A stretch of DNA of 64,000 nucleotides from contig CP021423.1 of the NCBI GenBank assembly GCA_002162075.1, positions 1,302,001 to 1,366,000 on the forward strand. Direction: 5' to 3'. Under the pieces are notes generated by a model. It worked only from the letters and a program-made list of their open reading frames with translations, searched no databases and was not told where the DNA came from. Within the stretch, counting starts at the first letter, position 1. The number at the start of each line of letters is the position of its first letter. Of this stretch, positions 18,106-27,900 are shown piece by piece. Source of the stretch: Armatimonadetes bacterium Uphvl-Ar1. GTDB lineage: Bacteria > Armatimonadota > Fimbriimonadia > Fimbriimonadales > Fimbriimonadaceae. A program made the translations under genes and the position numbers.

Positions 18106-19365
18106 TCACTTTTTGATCAAAACCGAAAGCTCCGCAATCGCCGCATCAAGGGCACCATCCGGTTCCCCAAATCGTGCAACTGGAAAGTCCTTGTCCGGAA
18201 CAATTCCGTTCCCTTCAATTCGCAACCCTTTGATCGTCACGTAGTCTGTCATCGGAAACTGGAGCATAAAGCCCAAGTCATCACCCAAAGGCCGAATCAA
18301 TGACGCCAAAACTGCACCCGCTGACTTGCGACCATAAAGTTTTGCGCCAAGTTGCTCTCGCATGGCTCCCGCCATTATTTCGCTGGCCGAGCCTGAACCG
18401 CCGTCAATCAATACTGAAACCGGCATATCCAACTTCACTCCTCCACGATTCAACGATGCCGTGACTTTGCGCTGAACTGTCGCCGCAACTGCAACCGCAT
18501 CAGTCGAAGGGCCAAACTGCTTTTCGTAGGCCATCAAATCCGACTTACCAACAAAGGTTCCCATCGGTTGGGTTTCTCGATTCAAGAAGAATGATGCCAA
18601 GTGCTGCAGGTTCGTCACCCGGCCTCCCCCATTTCCACGCAAATCAAGCACAACTCCTTTTCCTTTCTCCTTAATCTCGCGCATCAACGAATCGATTCGG
18701 GAGATGTTGTATCCCGCATCAAATGTCGGAATTTTCAAAATCGCAATATCCCCTTTCCATTCCACCGTCTCCGGGATAATCGTGCTGTATTGACGTCGGG
18801 TAACTGTCTTCTCAAGGCGCTCAGTCCCCCGCATAATAACAATCTTGGACGTGTCACCCACTCCACCGGCCAAATCTGCTTGTTGACGCACAGGTTTGCC
18901 GTCGGCCTCAATAATCAAGTCACCCGGCTGCAATCCAACATCAGCCGCCGGACTTTCCGGGAAGACCATGAGGACTCGGATTCCCTTTTCCTCAATCTCG
19001 ATCCGAATACCAATGCCCGCCCGGCTCTGCGTATTCCGAGCCTGCCCTGCCTCGGGTGAGAACAAAACAATATGGCTGAATCCGTAAGAATTCATGACCC
19101 GGTTAATTAAGTTGGTGAATTCACCCGCCGTCTGAGCCTTCTCAATCGCCGCCGACTCCTTTTCCACCATCGCTGGCCACTGCTTAAAATCAATCCCCGG
19201 CACAAACGCCCACTGAGTGAGCGTCGATTCGATTCTTGCCAAAACATCCTTCTTTTCGGCCGCTGAAATCGGGTCTTTGTCTTTCGGTTGGGCAAAAGCC
19301 ACCACAACCGATGCCATGAGGGCTACCGCCACCCAAAGCTTAAGGAATGAAGAATTCATTTTCAT
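18106..19365 (-). CDS. S41-family carboxy-terminal processing protease (CtpA-like)
   Basis: A 419-residue exported protease: signal peptide ending VVAFAQ, a helical N-terminal part, a PDZ domain (about residues 115-190, with AGIGIRIEIEEKGIRVL and LQPGDLIIEADGKPV), and the S41 core from residue 200. The catalytic Ser326 lies in DGGSGSASE and the catalytic Lys347 in YGRKSAG; DLRGNGGG marks the core strand. Such enzymes degrade or trim periplasmic proteins from the C-terminus. It lies about 80 bp downstream of mgtE on the same strand. Confidence 0.9.
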   Translation of the reverse strand: MKMNSSFLKLWVAVALMASVVVAFAQPKDKDPISAAEKKDVLARIESTLTQWAFVPGIDFKQWPAMVEKESAAIEKAQTAGEFTNLINRVMNSYGFSHIVLFSPEAGQARNTQSRAGIGIRIEIEEKGIRVLMVFPESPAADVGLQPGDLIIEADGKPVRQQADLAGGVGDTSKIVIMRGTERLEKTVTRRQYSTIIPETVEWKGDIAILKIPTFDAGYNISRIDSLMREIKEKGKGVVLDLRGNGGGRVTNLQHLASFFLNRETQPMGTFVGKSDLMAYEKQFGPSTDAVAVAATVQRKVTASLNRGGVKLDMPVSVLIDGGSGSASEIMAGAMREQLGAKLYGRKSAGAVLASLIRPLGDDLGFMLQFPMTDYVTIKGLRIEGNGIVPDKDFPVARFGEPDGALDAAIAELSVLIKK

Positions 19366-19445
19366 CGTGTCAATCTCTTTACTTCAAAACGGCAGGATAA
19401 GTGCCAGGGTTCCTATTTTGGACGATCAACTCCAGAAAAGGTTTA

Positions 19446-20825
19446 TCAACCCAGTAAACGTCGCGCAATTTCAAAATAAATAATCAGCCCCGTTGCATCA
19501 ACAAAGGTCGTTATAAACGGCGCACTCATCACCGCCGGGTCAAACCCCAAACGCTTCGCTCCGATCGGCAAAATGCTCCCAATCGTAGTCGCCCAGAGCA
19601 CTACAATCGGTAAGGCCAACCCGACAACCAAGCTCAACCCCATCCCCGTACTCCACCCAAAAAATGCCCGTGCAAAGCCGAGCAATCCAAGTGAAGCCCC
19701 AATCATCAATGCCACGACAAATTCCTTCCCCATCACTGCCAACCAATCCCCGGTTTTCACTTCATCCAACGCCAAGGCCCGCGTAATCGTCGTCGTAACC
19801 TGCGCTCCCGAATTCCCACCTGCCCCCAAAATCAGTGGCAAAAAGAACATCAAAGGCGGCACTCCAACCTCCGTATCCTGGCCATAGTGCCGCATCACCG
19901 CCCCCGTCAATGTTTCCGCTACAAAAAGCGCAATCAGCCATGGGAACCTGCGTTTATAGAGCGACCAAGGATTCAGAGCATAGTACGGCTCAGCATCCCC
20001 CGTAACCCCACCAACCGCCAAGACATCTTCCGTTTCAGCTTCGCGCAAAATCGTTTGCGCATCGTCTCCCGTAAAAATCCCGACAAGCCGTCCAGCCTCA
20101 TCCAGAACAGGCAAAGCATAAAATCCGTATCGCGCCATTGTCCGCGCCGCGTTCTCTTCATCATCGGTGGCGTGAACCGTGACCGGATCCACCCGCATGA
20201 TCTCCGCAACTTCTGTTGATTGAGGCACCCGCAATACACGCCGCAAGCTTGTGACACCCAACAAATGGTGGGCATCATCAACGACATAAATATCGTTGAC
20301 TTGCTCGTATTTTTCCTCCCCAGCTTTGCGCAGATCAGCCAAAATCTGCTTGATCGTCATATCCGGTTTGGCCCAGAAATACCGCTCCGTCATCAGCCGT
20401 CCGACCGATTCTTCCGGATACGCCATCAACCGCCGAATTTCCGCCGCATCTTCCGCCGGAATGACTTCCAAAAGCGATTCAAACCGCTCCTCGCCGACTT
20501 CCTCCGCCAGATCAATGGCATCATCCATCGGCAGAGCGTCCAAATACGAAGCGAGAACCTCATCAGAGAGTTCATCAACAATCTCCCTTGCCGTATCCGT
20601 TGGCAGTTCGACCATGACGTTCCCCGCCTGAATCGGATCCATTGCTTGCAGAAGTGCCGCCGCATCCTCTGGCTCCATCCGCGCCATCCCTTCCGCCAAG
20701 TCTTCTGCTCGCTGACCAGAAAGCTCCGCCTTAACCCGATCTGCCCCCCGAGCCGTCCCCAAATGCGAAAGCAACCCCTTCAAACGAAGCAAACGTTCTT
20801 GAATCGTCGGGAGCAATCGCGGCAT
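19446..20825 (-). CDS. mgtE: Magnesium transporter MgtE
   Basis: A 459-residue MgtE: the N-terminal superhelical MgtE_N domain (about residues 20-130, with repeats such as LPTDTAREIVDELSDEVL), two CBS domains (AKPDMTIKQILADLRKAG and VHATDDEENAARTMARYGF), the long connecting helix, and five transmembrane helices with the conserved pore segment LPLILGAGGNSGAQ. It imports Mg2+ (and often Co2+ or Mn2+) and is gated by Mg2+ binding to the CBS part. The divergent tilS gene is only 56 bp away, leaving no room for an M-box riboswitch in that gap. Confidence 0.95.
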   Translation of the reverse strand: MPRLLPTIQERLLRLKGLLSHLGTARGADRVKAELSGQRAEDLAEGMARMEPEDAAALLQAMDPIQAGNVMVELPTDTAREIVDELSDEVLASYLDALPMDDAIDLAEEVGEERFESLLEVIPAEDAAEIRRLMAYPEESVGRLMTERYFWAKPDMTIKQILADLRKAGEEKYEQVNDIYVVDDAHHLLGVTSLRRVLRVPQSTEVAEIMRVDPVTVHATDDEENAARTMARYGFYALPVLDEAGRLVGIFTGDDAQTILREAETEDVLAVGGVTGDAEPYYALNPWSLYKRRFPWLIALFVAETLTGAVMRHYGQDTEVGVPPLMFFLPLILGAGGNSGAQVTTTITRALALDEVKTGDWLAVMGKEFVVALMIGASLGLLGFARAFFGWSTGMGLSLVVGLALPIVVLWATTIGSILPIGAKRLGFDPAVMSAPFITTFVDATGLIIYFEIARRLLG

Positions 20826-20881
20826 AGATCAAAGTTTACATTCCTGCCCCCGCATAAACCCGCCAAGTAACATAGAAACAA

Positions 20882-22255
20882 GTGCAAGACCGACTGAAAG
20901 CCCACCTAGAATCAAGCCAAATCATCCATCCCGGACAATCCATTCTCGTTGGCTATTCAGGTGGAGCCGATTCAACTGCCCTTCTGCACCTCCTCCATTC
21001 CCTCAAATACGATGTCGTCGCCGCGCATCTCCACCATGGCATGAGGGAAGAAGCCGACCAAGAGCTTCAGCGATGCACCGACTTCTGCGAATCACTCGGC
21101 ATCCCAATCGTGACCGGTCGAGCCGACATCCCTGGCATGAGCGAAAAACTCAAAATCGGGATCGAAGAAACCGGGCGACACGCGCGCTACACATTTTTCC
21201 GTCAATCCGCCCACCAAACCAATTGCCAAATCATTGCCACCGGGCACACGCAAGATGACCACATCGAAACAATCCTCCTCAATCTTGCCCGAGGAACAGG
21301 ATTAACCGGCCTCGGTGGCATCCATCCCAACCGAGACGGACTGATCCGCCCCCTGCTCCCATTCACCCGAACCGAAACCCGCAACTATTGCGACTCAAAT
21401 CAACTCTGGTACCACGACGATCCGGGCAACTTCAACGAAGATTTCTCCCGCGTCCGCGTTCGACTCAAAGTCGTCCCTGAATTCAAAATCATCAATTCCG
21501 CATTCGCCGATTCGCTCACACGGTTCAGCGAGATCGCCCGGACAGAAGACGACTTCTTGAACCAAATAACCGCCACCAATCTCCAACCCTGTGAATTACC
21601 ACTCAACGGAAACCTCGAATTTCTGACCCGTGACATCGAAGCGGCGTTCTCAACCCCGCACCTTGCCCAACTTCCCGAAGTCCTCCTCGCCCGGGCAATC
21701 CGCCTGATCGCCAAGTTCTTCGATGCTGCCCCGTCTTACGATGACACCATCCTGGTCTCACAACTCATCACCACTGGTCAGAATCAAGCCGTCACTCTCT
21801 CCGGTTCCAAACTCGTCATCGAAGTCAACCCAACCCAAACCCACTTCAGGACACTTGTCGAAGAAGAGCCATTTCGATTCCCGCTCACCCTCCCCGGGGA
21901 AACCGAGTCAGACATTTTCGGCTGGCGTTTTATCGCAGAATCACACCCACCGGCCGATTTCAACCGCCCACCCAGCAGCTTAGACGTCGTCCTCAATCAA
22001 GATCACATTCAAGGCAGCCTCTACTTCCGATCCGCCCAGCCCCAAGACGAATTCATCCCGTTCGGAGAGTCCCAACCCAAAAAAATCACAGAAATTCTCG
22101 CAAAAGCCAAACTCACCTCCGCCGCACGGCGTCGTCTTCCTATAATCTATGATATGATCGGTCCAATTTGGATTCCCGGCGTCCGCCAATCCGAAAGAAC
22201 CCGAATCACTGATGACACCCGAAAGGCCCTAAGGATTCAATTTGAACCCCTGTAG
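20882..22255 (+). CDS. tilS: tRNA(Ile)-lysidine synthetase TilS
   Basis: A 457-residue TilS that modifies C34 of tRNA-Ile(CAU) to lysidine so that it reads AUA. The PP-loop SGGADS is at residues 26-31, followed by HLHHGMREEAD and GRHARYTFF, ATGHTQDDHIETILLNLARGTG, and the C-terminal substrate-binding domain ending GVRQSERTRITDDT. The start is a GTG; no strong ribosome-binding site is visible. It is divergent from mgtE and is followed after 89 bp by ftsH on the same strand, the tilS-ftsH order common in bacteria (hpt, which often lies between, is absent). Confidence 0.93.
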   Translation: MQDRLKAHLESSQIIHPGQSILVGYSGGADSTALLHLLHSLKYDVVAAHLHHGMREEADQELQRCTDFCESLGIPIVTGRADIPGMSEKLKIGIEETGRHARYTFFRQSAHQTNCQIIATGHTQDDHIETILLNLARGTGLTGLGGIHPNRDGLIRPLLPFTRTETRNYCDSNQLWYHDDPGNFNEDFSRVRVRLKVVPEFKIINSAFADSLTRFSEIARTEDDFLNQITATNLQPCELPLNGNLEFLTRDIEAAFSTPHLAQLPEVLLARAIRLIAKFFDAAPSYDDTILVSQLITTGQNQAVTLSGSKLVIEVNPTQTHFRTLVEEEPFRFPLTLPGETESDIFGWRFIAESHPPADFNRPPSSLDVVLNQDHIQGSLYFRSAQPQDEFIPFGESQPKKITEILAKAKLTSAARRRLPIIYDMIGPIWIPGVRQSERTRITDDTRKALRIQFEPL

Positions 22256-22290
22256 CCTTACTAGGGTCATAATCACAGGAACGTCACGAA

Positions 22291-22317
22291 CCCCTCGGAC
22301 GTACTTGTAACGAGGGG
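22291..22317 (+). promoter_or_regulatory. Hairpin in the ftsH leader
   Basis: CCCCTCG and CGAGGGG form a perfect 7-bp stem around a 13-nt loop, 27 nt before the ftsH start. No T tract follows, so it may be an mRNA leader structure rather than a terminator. No named RNA family was recognised. Confidence 0.35.
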
Positions 22318-22344
22318 AAAGACTCCCCACTCGGTAGGAAACAA

Positions 22345-24270
22345 TTGAAAGGAATTCGATACATTGCTCTGGTCTCGGTTGCGTTCATCCTCGTAATCTT
22401 GCTCCTCAACACGGTGCCCAATACCGCTGCCTTTGGTATGAAGGCCCCAGAGTCACTGACGGTAAGTCAATTCAAAACCGAAGTTGCAACCAATCAAATC
22501 AAACCAGACATTGACTGGCAACTTGACACAATCAGTGGAGAAAAGAAAACCGGAACGAAATTCGTCGTAAAGGCCTACGATCAGCAGTCTCCCGCTGCTG
22601 CCGATCTCATCAAATTCCTCGAAGAAAACAAAGTCAATACCAAGCTACTGGGCCCACCAGCCGGTGCGCAAATCGCTGGAGCCTTACTCTTCATTGTCCC
22701 ATTCCTCCTCCTGATCGGTTTCTTCTGGTTCTTCATGAGCCGTCAAGCTCAAGCCAATGGCAATCAAGCCATGAGTTTTGGTCGATCCCGAGCGCGCCGG
22801 GCCGGAGAGAACACCCCCAAAGTCACGTTCGATGATGTTGCCGGAATCGATGAAGCCAAAGAAGAACTCTTCGAAGTCGTTGACTTCTTGAAGTCAACTA
22901 AGAAGTATGTCGCCCTCGGAGCAAAAATCCCGAAGGGCATCCTCATGATTGGACCTCCGGGTGTCGGAAAAACCCACCTCGCCCGAGCCATCGCCGGAGA
23001 AGCTGGAGTCCCCTTCTTCCACATCTCAGGCTCCGAATTCGTTGAAATGTTTGTTGGGGTTGGGGCCGCCCGGGTTCGTGACCTCTTCGAAACCGCCAAA
23101 GCTCACCGCCCATGTCTCATCTTCGTTGATGAAATCGACGCCGTAGGTCGCCAGCGAGGAACCGGAGTCGGAGGCGGCAACGACGAACGCGAGCAAACCC
23201 TCAACCAACTTCTCGTCGAAATGGACGGTTTTGAAACCAACTCCGGAGTCGTCATTATCGCCGCAACTAACCGCGCCGATGTCCTAGATGAAGCCCTTCT
23301 CCGTCCCGGACGATTTGATCGCAAGATCATGGTCGATGCCCCCGATCTTGATGGGCGCCACGCCATTCTCAACATTCACGCAAAAGGCAAACCCCTCGCC
23401 GCCGATGTAGACCTTCGCGCTCTCGCCAAACGATCGCCTGGTTTCACTGGTGCCGACCTGGCCAACATCCTCAACGAAGCCGCCCTTCTCGCCGCACGGC
23501 GAAGTCATCCGAAAATTAACCAAGATGATATGGAAGAGGCCCTCGACCGCGTCATCGCGGGACCAGCTCGCAAAAGCCGCGTGATGGACGAAAAAGAGCG
23601 CAAGATTACGGCGTACCACGAAGCTGGCCACGCTCTCGTCGGTGAATTACTTGAATTCAGCGACCCTGTTCACAAGGTCACAATTCTTCCACGTGGAATG
23701 TCCCTTGGTTCAACCTGGCAACTCCCCGAAACCGATAGCTACCACACCTCACGCCAAGAGCTGTACGACGATATCAGCGTCCTCCTCTCCGGCCTCCTTG
23801 CTGAAGAAATCGTTTTCGGCGAACGCTGGACAGGTGCCTCCAACGATCTTGAACGCGTGACTCGCATCGCCCGCGCTATGATCACCCGATTTGGCATGAG
23901 CGAAAAGCTCGGCACCCTCGCAATCGGACGCAATGTCAGCAATCCGTTCCTCGGGCGCGAAATGCAATCCGACCGCGATTACAGTGAAGACATCGCGCGT
24001 CAAATCGACGAAGAAGTCCGCCGAATTGTTGACATGTGCAGCACTCGAGCCCGGAATATCATTGAAGAAAATCGCGAGAAACTTGATGCCATTTCCGAGG
24101 CCCTCCTCGAACGAGAAACCCTCGACCGAGAAGACTTCCTGATCATCATGTCCGGCCAATCACTGCCACCGCGAGCTGAGCCGACAATCCCACCTCCGAG
24201 CGCAAATGAAGGCGAGAATAAGCCGAATGATTCAATGAATCCGGGCAAGCTCGAACCAGGTCCGGCTTAA
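22345..24270 (+). CDS. ftsH: ATP-dependent zinc metalloprotease FtsH
   Basis: A 641-residue membrane AAA+ protease. It has two transmembrane segments (about residues 5-25 and 110-130), an AAA domain with Walker A GPPGVGKT (203-210), Walker [12 protein letters not shown], the second region of homology [20 protein letters not shown], and the M41 protease domain with the zinc motif HEAGH (His425, Glu426, His429). The C-terminal tail is Pro/Asn-rich. FtsH degrades membrane and regulatory proteins. The start is TTG at 22345 with TAGGAA upstream; starting later would remove the first membrane helix. It follows tilS. Confidence 0.95.
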   Translation: MKGIRYIALVSVAFILVILLLNTVPNTAAFGMKAPESLTVSQFKTEVATNQIKPDIDWQLDTISGEKKTGTKFVVKAYDQQSPAAADLIKFLEENKVNTKLLGPPAGAQIAGALLFIVPFLLLIGFFWFFMSRQAQANGNQAMSFGRSRARRAGENTPKVTFDDVAGIDEAKEELFEVVDFLKSTKKYVALGAKIPKGILMIGPPGVGKTHLARAIAGEAGVPFFHISGSEFVEMFVGVGAARVRDLFETAKAHRPCLIFVDEIDAVGRQRGTGVGGGNDEREQTLNQLLVEMDGFETNSGVVIIAATNRADVLDEALLRPGRFDRKIMVDAPDLDGRHAILNIHAKGKPLAADVDLRALAKRSPGFTGADLANILNEAALLAARRSHPKINQDDMEEALDRVIAGPARKSRVMDEKERKITAYHEAGHALVGELLEFSDPVHKVTILPRGMSLGSTWQLPETDSYHTSRQELYDDISVLLSGLLAEEIVFGERWTGASNDLERVTRIARAMITRFGMSEKLGTLAIGRNVSNPFLGREMQSDRDYSEDIARQIDEEVRRIVDMCSTRARNIIEENREKLDAISEALLERETLDREDFLIIMSGQSLPPRAEPTIPPPSANEGENKPNDSMNPGKLEPGPA

Positions 24271-24348
24271 GCAACGTCTAATTTGATTCCCTGATCCAAA
24301 AGTACAGGGAGTCAAAAAATTTTGGTATAGTCACAAAGACGAGAAAAC

Positions 24349-24696
24349 ATGAGCGTTGCCGAACTCTACGAAACCGGATTTCAAGCCCGCTGTGACGGGA
24401 AATACGGATACGCCAAAATGATGTTCGAAAGCATTTTGGGACAAGAACCGAACCACGCCGACGCTCAGTGGCAAATCGGACTCATTCAAGGCTTTGAAGG
24501 CGACTTCGATGGCAGTATTGCCACCCTCCAAAAAGTCGTCGACGCAAACCCTTCCCACATCCATGCCCGCTATGACCTCGGCATGACTCAAATGATGCTT
24601 GGAATGGATGAAGAAGCCTGTGCGCACTTCCACGAAGTCCTCCGCCAAGACCCAAGCCACGAAAAAGCAAAACAGCAAATCGCATACTGCGGTTAA
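24349..24696 (+). CDS. Small TPR-repeat protein
   Basis: A 115-residue protein made almost wholly of tetratricopeptide repeats: YETGFQARCDGKYGYAKMMF, PNHADAQWQIGLIQGFEGDF and PSHIHARYDLGMTQMMLGM, each with the alternating small/large residue pattern of TPRs. It has no signal peptide and is likely a cytoplasmic adaptor. A TATAGT box at about 24325-24330 in the gap after ftsH could be its -10 element, though no convincing -35 was found. Partners are unknown. Confidence 0.7.
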   Translation: MSVAELYETGFQARCDGKYGYAKMMFESILGQEPNHADAQWQIGLIQGFEGDFDGSIATLQKVVDANPSHIHARYDLGMTQMMLGMDEEACAHFHEVLRQDPSHEKAKQQIAYCG

Positions 24697-24711
24697 TCCG
24701 TCTCAACTACC

Positions 24712-27015
24712 GTGACCGGGAATTCGAACCCCCTACTGAGAGCGACTGTGCCCCTTTGGGCCGCAATCTTGCTCATCGTCCTCCTCCCCGGAATCATCTT
24801 TGCCCCCCCACTTCTTTCCGGAAAAACCATTGGCCCGTTCGATCAGATGGCTTCCATGATTCCCGGGCGAGAACAATCCAATCAAACGAGATCATGGGAC
24901 ATTCTGCAAGCTGACGGAGCCCTCCAATTCTACGGCTGGCGTGACCTCGTTTTCGAAGCTCATCGAACGGGCAAACAGCCCTTTTGGAACCCCTACCAAC
25001 TCGCCGGAACCCCACTTCTTGCAAACTCCCAATCTGCTGGCTACTATCCACTTCATGTCCTGATCGGAAAACTCGGCATCCCAACCGGAACCGCGATCGT
25101 CTTTCTCGCCTGGCTACACCTCTCGGTCGCTGGACTTGGACTCTTCGCCCTTGCTCGCCGCCTTGGTGCCGGAATCGAAGGCGCAATTCTCGGTGCCGTC
25201 GGACTTGCTCTCAGTCCATTTGCCATCAGTTGGTCCGCCCTCGCAAGCGTCATGACAACCTGCGCTTGGATTCCCGTCCTCCTTGCCGCCCAACTTGCCC
25301 TCATCCAACGACCTTCGTGGCGCACTGCTTTGGCAGTGACCGGCTCGGCAGTCATGCTCCTCACCGGAGGGCACCTCCAATTCGTTTTTTATGGCCTGGT
25401 CGCCTGGCTCATTTTCACTCCCATCGCGTTTTTCACCCAGCCCGAAAAACCTAAACCCACTTTCTCGGCCCTCGCCTCATTTTTAGCCGTTGGAATCGCG
25501 GGATTCGCCGCTCTCCCTCAAATCAACCCTGCTCTCGAATTCAGCAAGCAATCCCACCGACAATCCGTCGCTTCCGCCGAAGGCTACAAAGCCTATCAAT
25601 CCTCCGCCATCAAACCATATGAATTTCTTGGCTTCCTTGCCCCAGGTTTCATGGGAACGCCCGGCATCCCCGATAACCCTAGCACCGAAGAAAACATCCC
25701 CTCGACCTGGAACATGTACGCCAAACCCGGTGGCAACTATGCCGAATCAGCAATCTGGCTTGGCGTTCCTATCGTCATGGGTATCTGCATGCTCCGCCGA
25801 CGGCAAAACTGGCGCGAACTCTCTCCGGTCATCGCGGTTGCGTTAGCTGGACTCCTCCTCGCTCTCGGAACCCCGCTCGCTCAGCTTCTCTACTTCGGCA
25901 TTCCTGGTTTCTCCGCAACGGGGTCGCCCGGACGCGCTGCCATCATCTTCGTCCTCGCCGCCTGCACCCTCGCCGCTGTTGCGATCCCCAAAACCCCATC
26001 CGACTCAAATCCCACCGAAAAAGCCTACGCCTACTTTGGACTCCTCGGGGTTGCCATCCTCACGATCCTCGCCTCAACCCGTCTCGGCGGAATCGAATCA
26101 TGGGTCGGCCTTGACCTCAACCCCATCATCGCTCGCCGAACCACCGATACTCTCCCAATTCTTGTCGCAAGTCTCGTTTGCGCCGCCGGAGCATGGTTCG
26201 CCTGGGCAAAACTCGGCTGGCACGCACTCGGTCTAGCCGCTGCCCTGATTGCTCACCTCATCGTCGCACAAACTCAAATCCTTCCGTTCGGCAATCCTCC
26301 CAAACCCCAACTACCGGAATCTCCCAACCAACGAGTCGCATTCGTCAACCAAAAATGGGATTTCTTCGCCCCGCCCGAAAGCGGAATCATGCCCCCCAAT
26401 TTCGCAACCACCGCGCGAATTATGGATATCGGCGGCTATGACTCCCTGATAGCTCTCTCTACTGTCGAACTTCTCAAATCCATCAACGCCGGACAAGACG
26501 CCGCCCCACCAACGAACGGCAACATGATGTTCGTCAAGCCGTCGCTCGATCCCGCCTCCCTCAGCGAAGCCGGAGTCACCCGCGTTTACAGCAAACTCGG
26601 CGTAGATAACCTCACTCAAACCGACCAAATCGGCGACATCCGCGTCTACGATCTTGCCGGCCCCGGTCTTTTCACTCCAAGCACTGTAACTATCCGAAAT
26701 ATAACCACAGAAGGCTTCACTGTTTCATTAGCTGAGCCAGGAAAATTTGTTGCAAGGTTCCGAAATCTTCCAGGTTGGGAAATGACAGATAACGGAAGCG
26801 ACTTTTCTAAAGTAAGCGGAGGCCAATGGATTGAACTTGAAACATTGGATAAAGCACTCCTGGCCGAATTTCGCTACTCTCCCCCCGGATACCTCCCATG
26901 GCCCTGGCTCCCCTCACTCCTCGCCCTCTTGGCCCTCATCAGTGCCGCCATCCCTAACAAATCACTCGAATTTCCCGTAGACTCTGTAGAAGAAAACGAA
27001 CCTGAAGAAGTATGA
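24712..27015 (+). CDS. YfhO-like polytopic membrane protein
   Basis: A 767-residue inner-membrane protein with about twelve hydrophobic segments and an extended soluble C-terminal part before a last membrane helix (PWPWLPSLLALLALISAA). The luminal/external loop motifs QFYGWRDLVFEAHRTGKQPFWNPY and TPLLANSQSAGYYPLH match YfhO/GT-C-like membrane proteins linked to lipid or teichoic-acid glycosylation. Enzymatic activity is not established by the sequence. The GTG at 24712 is the likely start. It overlaps clpS in ATGA, so translation of clpS is coupled to it. Confidence 0.75.
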   Translation: MTGNSNPLLRATVPLWAAILLIVLLPGIIFAPPLLSGKTIGPFDQMASMIPGREQSNQTRSWDILQADGALQFYGWRDLVFEAHRTGKQPFWNPYQLAGTPLLANSQSAGYYPLHVLIGKLGIPTGTAIVFLAWLHLSVAGLGLFALARRLGAGIEGAILGAVGLALSPFAISWSALASVMTTCAWIPVLLAAQLALIQRPSWRTALAVTGSAVMLLTGGHLQFVFYGLVAWLIFTPIAFFTQPEKPKPTFSALASFLAVGIAGFAALPQINPALEFSKQSHRQSVASAEGYKAYQSSAIKPYEFLGFLAPGFMGTPGIPDNPSTEENIPSTWNMYAKPGGNYAESAIWLGVPIVMGICMLRRRQNWRELSPVIAVALAGLLLALGTPLAQLLYFGIPGFSATGSPGRAAIIFVLAACTLAAVAIPKTPSDSNPTEKAYAYFGLLGVAILTILASTRLGGIESWVGLDLNPIIARRTTDTLPILVASLVCAAGAWFAWAKLGWHALGLAAALIAHLIVAQTQILPFGNPPKPQLPESPNQRVAFVNQKWDFFAPPESGIMPPNFATTARIMDIGGYDSLIALSTVELLKSINAGQDAAPPTNGNMMFVKPSLDPASLSEAGVTRVYSKLGVDNLTQTDQIGDIRVYDLAGPGLFTPSTVTIRNITTEGFTVSLAEPGKFVARFRNLPGWEMTDNGSDFSKVSGGQWIELETLDKALLAEFRYSPPGYLPWPWLPSLLALLALISAAIPNKSLEFPVDSVEENEPEEV

Positions 27016-27299
27016 GCGCCATCCCGCAGATCACCCGCGAAACGGATTCCCAAACCCAAACGCGCCGATACCGAACCATCATTTTCAACAATGACCACAC
27101 CCCCATGGATGTCGTGGTCATGATCATCATGCGCGCCACGCATTGCGACGCCGAAGAAGCCTACATCGAAATGTGGGAAGCCCACACCTACGGCCAAGCC
27201 AACGTCCATTTCGCATCCCTCGAAGAGTGCGAAACCGCCGCCAACCTCATCGCAAGCGTTGGAATCAAAACGGAGGTCAAACCCGAATGGACCGACTAA
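27012..27299 (+). CDS. clpS: ATP-dependent Clp protease adaptor ClpS (first copy)
   Basis: A 95-residue ClpS. The N-degron pocket motif is nearly complete: FNNDHTPMDVVV in place of the usual VNDDYTPM, and the pocket His is kept in EAHTYGQANV. The C-terminal part (ECETAANLIASVGIKTEV) fits the family fold. ClpS brings proteins with bulky N-terminal residues to ClpA or ClpC. It overlaps the YfhO-like gene by 4 bp and is followed by a divergent paralog. No clpA/clpC gene is in the window. Confidence 0.85.
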   Translation: MSAIPQITRETDSQTQTRRYRTIIFNNDHTPMDVVVMIIMRATHCDAEEAYIEMWEAHTYGQANVHFASLEECETAANLIASVGIKTEVKPEWTD

Positions 27300-27364
27300 T
27301 TGACAGGCAACCTGCTGGGGTTCTTTTGCCGTATTCGGCTAAAAAGACTTACTGGTTCGATTTT

Positions 27365-27400
27365 CCCTCCCCTGATGGGGAGGGGAAGGGGTGGGGAGAT
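27365..27400 (+). repeat. Palindrome plus G-quadruplex repeat, copy A
   Basis: A short inverted repeat CCCTCCCC-TGAT-GGGGAGGG runs into a G-rich tail, giving four G4 runs with 1-2 nt between them (27377-27396). Near-identical copies occur at 54394-54430 and, in a variant form, at 57217-57264. It lies between the two clpS genes. Confidence 0.85.
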
Positions 27401-27493
27401 CACGAGCAAAGATTTTCGCTCATCAACGACCAATGCATGCAAGTAGTCACCGCACTGGAACCTAACTTCGGTAAAGTCAGCCACTCCGCTGTA

Positions 27494-27808
27494 ATGTCCC
27501 AAACGTGGGCTGCAATCGAAACCCCGGTTCTCGATCCATCAACCGACCAATCAAACTTCGCCAAGAACGACCGAGGATGGATGGTCACGGTTTACAACAA
27601 CGATTACAACACCGACATCGAAGTCATCGCCATCCTCATGATTGCGACCAAGTGCGATGCCGAAGAAGCCTCAATCGAAACCTGGGAAATAGACAAGCTC
27701 GGACAGTCAATCGTCCATCGAGCCTCCCAAAAAGAGTGTGAAGAAGCCGCCCAGATAATTGCCACCATTGGCATCCGCGTTGAAGCCGAACCGGACCCCC
27801 TCGCCTAA
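27494..27808 (+). CDS. Divergent ClpS-like adaptor (second copy)
   Basis: A 104-residue ClpS paralog (from the ATG at 27494): MVTVYNNDYNTDIEVIAILM and CDAEEASIETWEIDKLG align with ClpS, as does ECEEAAQIIATIGIRVEAEP. It has lost key pocket residues: the TPM after the acidic pair reads NTD, and the pocket His is Asp in EIDKLG. It therefore probably does not bind classical N-degrons, or binds something else. The frame is open upstream to 27143, across the G-rich repeat, but that stretch does not look like protein; the true start may be 27494 or 27437. No good ribosome-binding site is seen. Confidence 0.75.
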   Translation: MSQTWAAIETPVLDPSTDQSNFAKNDRGWMVTVYNNDYNTDIEVIAILMIATKCDAEEASIETWEIDKLGQSIVHRASQKECEEAAQIIATIGIRVEAEPDPLA

Positions 27809-27900
27809 CCCATTCCTCTAGCAATATCCCAGGTAAAATGAACCTAGAAATGCCGCCACCGCGCGGCTTTCATTGCGCTTCAAGCGTCTGGAACTAAGCC

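Noticed and set aside
18106-20825. M-box Mg2+ riboswitch before mgtE
   Set aside because: Only 56 bp separate mgtE from the divergent tilS, too short for this RNA, and no matching sequence is present.
24710-24745. GAATTCGAACCCC at the start of the YfhO-like gene as a possible tRNA T-arm
   Set aside because: No acceptor or anticodon arm can be built around it and it is coding.
27143-27493. Upstream extension of the second ClpS frame
   Set aside because: The translated stretch passes through the G-rich repeat (reading SPDGEGKGWG) and through the first clpS in another frame; this is open by composition and not protein-like.
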